From: an uncultured Bacteroidota bacterium
GTDB lineage: Bacteria; Bacteroidota; Bacteroidia; Chitinophagales; Chitinophagaceae
DNA length: 64,000 bases
Assembly (NCBI GenBank): GCA_903865435.1
Contig: CAIPJS010000092.1
Location: 21,013-85,012, forward strand
Direction: 5' to 3'
Shown: positions 59,771 through 64,000 of the stretch, in pieces
Position numbering within the stretch: position 1 is the first letter of the stretch
Layout of the letters: each line of letters starts with the position of its first letter
Made by a program: the position numbers and the translations under genes
Notes under the pieces: generated by a model
Database searches by the model: none
Told to the model about the DNA's origin: nothing
What the model saw: only the letters and a program-made list of their open reading frames with translations

Positions 59771-59842
59771 AGCGTTAAATTTATTTTTTAAAGTTAAACG
59801 GTTTTATCTAAAAATAAAAGGATGTGAATAACTATCAACTGG

Positions 59843-61084
59843 TTACATAATTTCTGTCAATTTTACCAACACTTCTACTGCTTTTTCCATATCCGAAACC
59901 CCTATCCACTCGTGCTTACTGTGAATGGCTTGCATGCCTGTAAATATATTGGGAGTAGGCAAACCCATAAAACTCATCCTGCTACCATCGGTACCCCCTC
60001 TAATGGGATGAACAATAGGGTTTAATCCAATTAGTTTATAAGCTTCTAAAGCTTTTTCTACAATCAAAGGTTGTTGATCGATCACTTCGCGCATATTACG
60101 ATACTGCTCCTTTATTTCCATCTTTACCGTAGCTTTTGAAAAATCCGAATGCGCCGCAATCACTTCTTGCGCCAATTTGTACAATCTTTGTGCATGCACT
60201 TTCAATTGAGGCGTTTCAAAATCACGCACTAAAAATTCTATGCGGGCAGCTTCTGCTCCTCCACTAATTTGGTTGGGGTGTACAAAACCAACACGCCCTT
60301 CGGTATGTTCAGGACTCCATTCATTTTGGGGTAAAGCAGCAACAATAGCTGCTGCAATTTTAATGGCATTTTGCATCACACCTTTGGCAGCACCAGGATG
60401 TGCAATCACCCCTTGAATATCTAAAATTAAACCGTCGGCACTAAAAGTTTCCATTTCAAAACAAGCCAACTCCCCTCCATCCAAAGTATAGCCAAAATCG
60501 GCGCCTAATTTTTTAAGATCTAAATGTTCTGTCCCACGTCCAACTTCTTCATCAGGTGTAAACAATAATTTAATGGTGCCATGTTCAATTTCAGGATGAG
60601 TCATTAGATAATTGGCCATTTCCATAATAATCGAAACCCCTGCTTTGTCATCGGCGCCCAATAAGGTTTTGCCCGAAGCCGTTATAATAGATTTGCCAAT
60701 AAAATTTTTTAAATAAGGATAATCCTTGATGCTAATGATTTGTGTTGGATCATCCGGAAGTACAATAGGTTCGCCGTTGAAATTTTCATGCAAAATAGGT
60801 TTGACTAAAGTACCGCTGCAATCGGGCGCAGTATCAACATGTGCGCAAAAACAAACAACAGGCGCCTTTCTTTGATGCGTTGCAGGAATGGTTGCCATTA
60901 CATAACCGTATTCATCCATTGCCGCATCTAGTAAGCCCATGGCCAATAATTCTTGCACTAAAATTTTAGAAAGATTTTTTTGTTTTGCTGTAGAAGGGAA
61001 ACTGTTGGAATAAGGATCGCTCTGTGTATCTATTTGAACATAGCGCATCAAACGATCTGCAACTTGTAATGGTGTAAATGACAT
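59843..61084 (-). CDS. pepT: Peptidase T (tripeptide aminopeptidase)
   Basis: A 413-residue M20B dizinc aminopeptidase that removes N-terminal residues from tripeptides. Zinc-site motifs: CFCAHVDTAPD (His, Asp), LLGADDKAGVSIIMEMAN (Asp), LFTPDEEVGRGTEHLDL (Glu pair) and DGGELACFEMETFS; the C-terminal His lies in NIFTGMQAIHSKHEWIG. GGTDGSRMSFMGLPTPN is typical of PepT. A -7-like box TATCTTTA lies three bases before the ATG. The slyD-type gene's terminator separates the two genes. Confidence 0.93.
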   Translation of the reverse strand: MSFTPLQVADRLMRYVQIDTQSDPYSNSFPSTAKQKNLSKILVQELLAMGLLDAAMDEYGYVMATIPATHQRKAPVVCFCAHVDTAPDCSGTLVKPILHENFNGEPIVLPDDPTQIISIKDYPYLKNFIGKSIITASGKTLLGADDKAGVSIIMEMANYLMTHPEIEHGTIKLLFTPDEEVGRGTEHLDLKKLGADFGYTLDGGELACFEMETFSADGLILDIQGVIAHPGAAKGVMQNAIKIAAAIVAALPQNEWSPEHTEGRVGFVHPNQISGGAEAARIEFLVRDFETPQLKVHAQRLYKLAQEVIAAHSDFSKATVKMEIKEQYRNMREVIDQQPLIVEKALEAYKLIGLNPIVHPIRGGTDGSRMSFMGLPTPNIFTGMQAIHSKHEWIGVSDMEKAVEVLVKLTEIM

Positions 61085-61096
61085 GCTTAAAGATAA

Positions 61097-61138
61097 TAAA
61101 AATGTCCCGACACCTATTAAGCATGCGGGACATTTTAT
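61097..61138 (-). terminator. Intrinsic terminator of the SlyD-type gene
   Basis: AAAATGTCCCG (61099-61109) and CGGGACATTTT (61126-61136) pair perfectly around a 16-base loop, ending in T on the minus strand. It lies 20 bases after the stop of the FKBP gene, and overlaps the pepT promoter region at 61088-61095 only at its edge. Confidence 0.85.
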
Positions 61139-61155
61139 AGAAAGTAATAAGCTTA

Positions 61156-61608
61156 TTAAGGCATAATAATTTTTGAAGGCGAATCAATATTGACCAATTC
61201 TAAATCAAAAGTTAAATCTTGACCTGCTAAAGAATGATTGGCATCTAATACCACTACTTCTTCTTTCACTTCTACCACAATTACTTGGAATTGCTGACCT
61301 TGGCCATTGTTCATGGTCAATGCCATTCCCACCGCAGGATTTAAATCGGCTGGAAACTGTGCTTTTGGAAATTCTACAATCATTTCTGGTTGTTTGGGAC
61401 CATATGCTTCCATAAATGGAATATTTATGGTCTTTTTCTCTCCCACTGTCATACCTAAAACTCCTGCGTCAAAACCAGGAATAACCATGCCTGTTCCTAC
61501 TTCAAATTCAAGCGGAGCGCGGCCGGCTGAAGAATCAAATGTTTCACCACTAGTTAAAGTACCGTGATAATGCACTTGAATGGTGTCACCATTTTTTACT
61601 TGTTGCAT
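61156..61608 (-). CDS. FKBP-type peptidyl-prolyl isomerase, SlyD-like
   Basis: A 150-residue isomerase/chaperone. The FKBP core has TIQVHYHGTLTSGETFDSSAGR, FEVGTGMVIPGFDAGVLGM and KKTINIPFMEAYGPKQPEM. The insert-in-flap domain (about 70-120) reads PADLNPAVGMALTMNNG and VVLDANHSLAGQDLTFDLELV, with the NHPLAG-like closing motif NHSLAG. The metal-binding His-rich tail of E. coli SlyD is missing. It has an exact -7 box (TACTTTTG) 39 bases before its ATG, divergent from fmt. Confidence 0.9.
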   Translation of the reverse strand: MQQVKNGDTIQVHYHGTLTSGETFDSSAGRAPLEFEVGTGMVIPGFDAGVLGMTVGEKKTINIPFMEAYGPKQPEMIVEFPKAQFPADLNPAVGMALTMNNGQGQQFQVIVVEVKEEVVVLDANHSLAGQDLTFDLELVNIDSPSKIIMP

Positions 61609-61646
61609 ATTGTTTATTTTAATGAAGGCACCTAGGGTGCAAAGGG

Positions 61647-61654
61647 CAAAAGTA
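61647..61654 (-). promoter_or_regulatory. -7 promoter box of the SlyD-type gene
   Basis: TACTTTTG on the minus strand is an exact TAnnTTTG match, 38 bases before the ATG at 61608. It is back to back with the fmt box, 20 bases to its right. Confidence 0.5.
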
Positions 61655-61674
61655 CATAATTATGGCAGATAAAC

Positions 61675-61682
61675 TAACTTTG
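61675..61682 (+). promoter_or_regulatory. -7 promoter box of fmt, 4 nt before ATG
   Basis: TAACTTTG is an exact TAnnTTTG match, followed by CACT and the ATG at 61687. The start codon is fixed by the family's N-terminus, so this is a strong case for a leaderless mRNA. Confidence 0.65.
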
Positions 61683-61686
61683 CACT

Positions 61687-62619
61687 ATGGACAAAAAACC
61701 AAGGATTATTTTTATGGGTACGCCAGCATTTGCAGTGGCTTCTCTGAGTGCATTATTGGCCGCTGAAATGAATGTGGTAGCCGTTGTAACTGCTCCAGAC
61801 AAACCAGCTGGCAGAGGATTGCAATTACAAGAAAGTGCAGTAAAACAATTTGCCATCAAACACCAATTAAAAGTATTGCAGCCCGAAAAATTAAAAGCCC
61901 CTGAATTTTTAAAATCCATACAAGATTTACAACCCGATTTGCAAATCGTAGTAGCTTTTAGAATGTTGCCAGAAGTTATTTGGTCATTGCCTCCCATGGG
62001 AACTTTAAATGTGCATGGTTCATTGCTACCTCAATACCGAGGTGCTGCCCCCATTAACTGGGCACTAATGAATGGAGAAAAAGAAACCGGGGTAACTACT
62101 TTTCAATTGCAACATGCGATAGATACCGGCGCCATCTTATTACAAGATAAAATTGCCATTACCGAAAACATGACTGCAGGTGAATTACATGATACCATGA
62201 TGGAAGTGGGCGCTCAATTATTGATCAAAACACTGCATGGATTGATCAATAAAACCATTGAAGCTATACCGCAAAAAACAGTTGAAGCCGCATCCGATTT
62301 AAAACATGCGCCCAAACTATTTACAAAGGATACTGAAATAAATTGGCAAAATAAAATACATGACATTCATAATTTAGTCAGAGGCTTGGCTCCCTTCCCA
62401 GGGGCAATAACCAAAATAGATGGCAAGACAGTTAAGCTATTTTCTACTTATATCATAAATGAAAAGCCAAGTGAAAGCTTAGGAAGTTTTGTAACCGATG
62501 GGAAAACTTTTGCAAAAATTGCATGCAGCAATGGATATCTAGGACTGAATGATATTCAATGGGAAGGAAAGAAAAGAATGCCTATTGTAGATTTTTTAAG
62601 AGGCTACAGAAAAGTTTAA
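61687..62619 (+). CDS. fmt: Methionyl-tRNA formyltransferase
   Basis: A 310-residue enzyme that formylates initiator Met-tRNA using 10-formyl-THF. It begins MDKKPRIIFMGTPAFAVASL, contains the catalytic LNVHGSLLPQYRGAAPINWA (Asn, His) and GVTTFQLQHAIDTGAIL with the catalytic Asp, and has the C-terminal tRNA-binding domain (DIHNLVRGLAPFPGA). Size matches the family. It is a single gene. Confidence 0.96.
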   Translation: MDKKPRIIFMGTPAFAVASLSALLAAEMNVVAVVTAPDKPAGRGLQLQESAVKQFAIKHQLKVLQPEKLKAPEFLKSIQDLQPDLQIVVAFRMLPEVIWSLPPMGTLNVHGSLLPQYRGAAPINWALMNGEKETGVTTFQLQHAIDTGAILLQDKIAITENMTAGELHDTMMEVGAQLLIKTLHGLINKTIEAIPQKTVEAASDLKHAPKLFTKDTEINWQNKIHDIHNLVRGLAPFPGAITKIDGKTVKLFSTYIINEKPSESLGSFVTDGKTFAKIACSNGYLGLNDIQWEGKKRMPIVDFLRGYRKV

Positions 62620-62645
62620 ACTTATATAAAAGTTCAAAAATGAAA

Positions 62646-63356
62646 CTATTTTAATGCTGTATTAAAAGCAGTCAAACTTGTAATGCCTTGATTTCTCCAC
62701 ACTTCTTTTCCTTTTTTGTACAATATAAAAGTGGGCAACCCTTCGCTGTGGATGGCTTTCATGACCTCTATATCATTGCCTCCATCTACTGCTAAAAAAT
62801 AAAAAAGATGTGCTGGCTTTTCTTTTAACTCAGCTAATACAGGCAACATTTTTCTACATGGCGGGCACCAATCAGCCCCTACATCTACCAAAACATAATC
62901 ATTGGAAGCAATGGTCTTTTCAAAATCGGCTACCTGCATTTGAGGTTTATCTCCACTGCCCTCAACAGGAAAATTATTCATTTTCCAATTGCTCATCCCC
63001 CCTTCTAAATTAATTACTTTGTATCCTTGTTCTGATAAATAAGCTTGTGCTGATGCACTTCTACCACCCGCTTGACAATAAACATAAACAGGCTGAGACT
63101 TATCTAAATGTTGTGTACGATCTGCAAATTCTTTTTTATCCAACCAATTGGCTTGTAAGGCATGTTGAATGTGGCCACCATTGAATTCGGCAGCTGTGCG
63201 CACATCCAATACCTGTATGCCTTTTTGGGCAATGGCTTGTTTAAAATCACCTGCATGTAAAGTCAAAAATTCTTTTGTGCTAGTTTGCGCACAACTCATA
63301 AAAAAAGTTGTCAATAAAATTAAACAACTTACTAATTTACATTTCATACAAAACAT
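62646..63356 (-). CDS. Lipoprotein with fused rhodanese and thioredoxin domains
   Basis: A 236-residue envelope protein with a lipobox FFMSC (Cys22). A rhodanese domain (about 33-130) contains VLDVRTAAEFNGGHIQHAL and the active loop CQAGGRS (Cys94). A thioredoxin-like domain (about 140-236) contains the WCPPC site (Cys164, Cys167) and EGLPTFILYKKGKEV. The combination suggests sulfur-transfer and disulfide chemistry in the periplasm; partners are unknown. It starts at an ATG that overlaps the preceding stop (TAATG), so translation is probably coupled to the RlpA-like gene. Confidence 0.85.
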   Translation of the reverse strand: MFCMKCKLVSCLILLTTFFMSCAQTSTKEFLTLHAGDFKQAIAQKGIQVLDVRTAAEFNGGHIQHALQANWLDKKEFADRTQHLDKSQPVYVYCQAGGRSASAQAYLSEQGYKVINLEGGMSNWKMNNFPVEGSGDKPQMQVADFEKTIASNDYVLVDVGADWCPPCRKMLPVLAELKEKPAHLFYFLAVDGGNDIEVMKAIHSEGLPTFILYKKGKEVWRNQGITSLTAFNTALK

Positions 63357-63991
63357 TAATAGGTTACTGAAATCTTGAAAGTCTTATTAGTGATGCCTAA
63401 AATAGCAACAGCTGCATCACTTAATCGGTATTGAATAGAATTGCTAACGTCAGGCAATGAACTTATTACTTTAGCACAAATACTTTTTAGATCAGATGTG
63501 GTAATTCGAACAATGGTACCAATAGGCAACTGATTGGTTAACACATAAAACTTTTTATCTTCCCATCCGCTTACACTTTTAAAAACAGAAGCGGTTCCTT
63601 CTAAGGTTTCAAAAGAAGCTAATTTTTTTTGTTTTGAAAACATTCCAGCAAAATAACCTTCTTCAATTTCTTTATTGTCTAATTGAATGTAAGCATTGTG
63701 TACACTATCACTAATTCTTATTTTTTCTTTGTTTAGCGCAATCATTTCAGTTGGCGCTTTGTCCTTGGGCGCTAAAGCAAACACTTTTTTACCTTTATGC
63801 TTTTTCCCTTTTTTGGATGAATTGTGGGTAGTTGCTACGTTATTAGAATGCTTTTTGAAACTACTTGCTTTTTTATGCGCCACACTGTGTTTGGCCTTTT
63901 TCTTTGTACCAGCATTTTCTTGCGCATACAAGCGCGTTTGAGCTAAAAAGCCCAGGAAAAAACATAGTAATAAAGCCAGTCTAAGTCGCAT
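63356..63991 (-). CDS. RlpA-like double-psi beta-barrel exported protein
   Basis: A 211-residue exported protein: signal peptide ending at TRLYAQ (residue ~24), then a Lys/Ser/His-rich basic linker (to ~70, KKAKHSVAHKKASS and GKKHKGKKV). The C-terminal ~100 residues have the RlpA/barwin-type pattern: EEGYFAGMFSKQKKLASFETLEGTASVF broken by reading, TNQLPIGTIVRITTSDLKS and QYRLSDAAVAILGI. The catalytic Asp/His of RlpA lytic transglycosylases could not be placed. The basic linker may bind the wall or nucleic acid. The putative -7 box is cut by the window edge. Confidence 0.62.
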   Translation of the reverse strand: MRLRLALLLCFFLGFLAQTRLYAQENAGTKKKAKHSVAHKKASSFKKHSNNVATTHNSSKKGKKHKGKKVFALAPKDKAPTEMIALNKEKIRISDSVHNAYIQLDNKEIEEGYFAGMFSKQKKLASFETLEGTASVFKSVSGWEDKKFYVLTNQLPIGTIVRITTSDLKSICAKVISSLPDVSNSIQYRLSDAAVAILGITNKTFKISVTY

Positions 63992-64000
63992 CGGGCAAAG

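Noticed and set aside
1..64000. CRISPR arrays, tRNA or rRNA genes
   Set aside because: No regularly spaced direct repeats and no cloverleaf or T-loop (GGTTCGAATCC-type) signature were noticed in the intergenic regions; a tRNAscan run would confirm.

Overview
The window looks like part of a compact, low-G+C chromosome of a Bacteroidota member, most likely of the Chitinophagaceae/Chitinophagales (inferred, not tested by phylogeny). Supporting signs are a type IX secretion plug-domain protein, a lipoprotein form of TamA (TamL), an OmpP1/FadL porin, HYC_CC_PP and HMA metal proteins, the archaeal/eukaryal-type ProS, an IspH with the Bacteroidota N-terminal extension, many signal peptides ending in AQ, few Shine-Dalgarno sequences, and the Bacteroidota -7 promoter element TAnnTTTG in front of many genes. 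I see no phage, insertion sequence, CRISPR array, tRNA or rRNA gene.

Layout. 1-4.3 kb: end of aconitase, a Gfo/Idh oxidoreductase, an orphan HicB-like antitoxin with a palindromic promoter region, transaldolase, the SRP RNA, and the T9SS plug protein. 4.3-13.8 kb: a LolE/FtsX-type permease, an SpoU rRNA methyltransferase, TamL, TruB, ProS, a Tyr/Gly-rich lipoprotein and an OmpP1/FadL protein. 13.9-22.1 kb (minus strand): an M16 peptidase pair (one catalytic, one not), MiaA, a pRiA4b ORF-3-like protein, CCA-adding enzyme, a family 9 glycosyltransferase and TsaC. This stretch is rich in tRNA maturation genes (miaA, cca, tsaC, plus truB and proS nearby). 22.2-25.8 kb: DapD, a roughly 400-bp AT-rich non-coding stretch with three hairpins, a membrane-anchored putative sensor/regulator, and a LuxE-like adenylate-forming enzyme.

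25.9-29.0 kb is the most unusual unit: a tight three-gene operon of an M42 aminopeptidase, a class I glutamine amidotransferase with an intact triad, and a protein with ATP-grasp-like motifs. This combination suggests an uncharacterised amide/peptide metabolic pathway. 29.1-34.4 kb holds envelope proteins and a heavy-metal group (HYC_CC_PP, Cys-rich HMA protein, HMA protein, beta-barrel). 34.4-46.8 kb: purine nucleoside phosphorylase, a TetA-like MFS pump, ClpB, QueG, an SppA/ABC permease/SRPBCC operon, folK with a deoxynucleoside kinase, an EntS-like MFS protein and a YkgJ-type protein. 46.9-64 kb: GcvP, an HTH protein with its own inverted repeat, an ABC-F ATPase divergent from IspH, Cmk and Mrp, a carboxypeptidase-like regulatory-domain protein with 3-hydroxybutyryl-CoA dehydrogenase, YigZ, PrmC, ExbBD, PepT, an SlyD-type FKBP, Fmt, and a rhodanese-thioredoxin lipoprotein coupled to an RlpA-like protein.

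Across the window, several housekeeping genes have the -7 box 4-5 bases before ATG, so transcription is predicted to start at or next to the start codon (leaderless mRNA). Three convergent gene pairs share their stop codons in a 4-base palindrome and one divergent pair shares its start codons, so the chromosome is very compact. Base composition was judged by eye, not computed.
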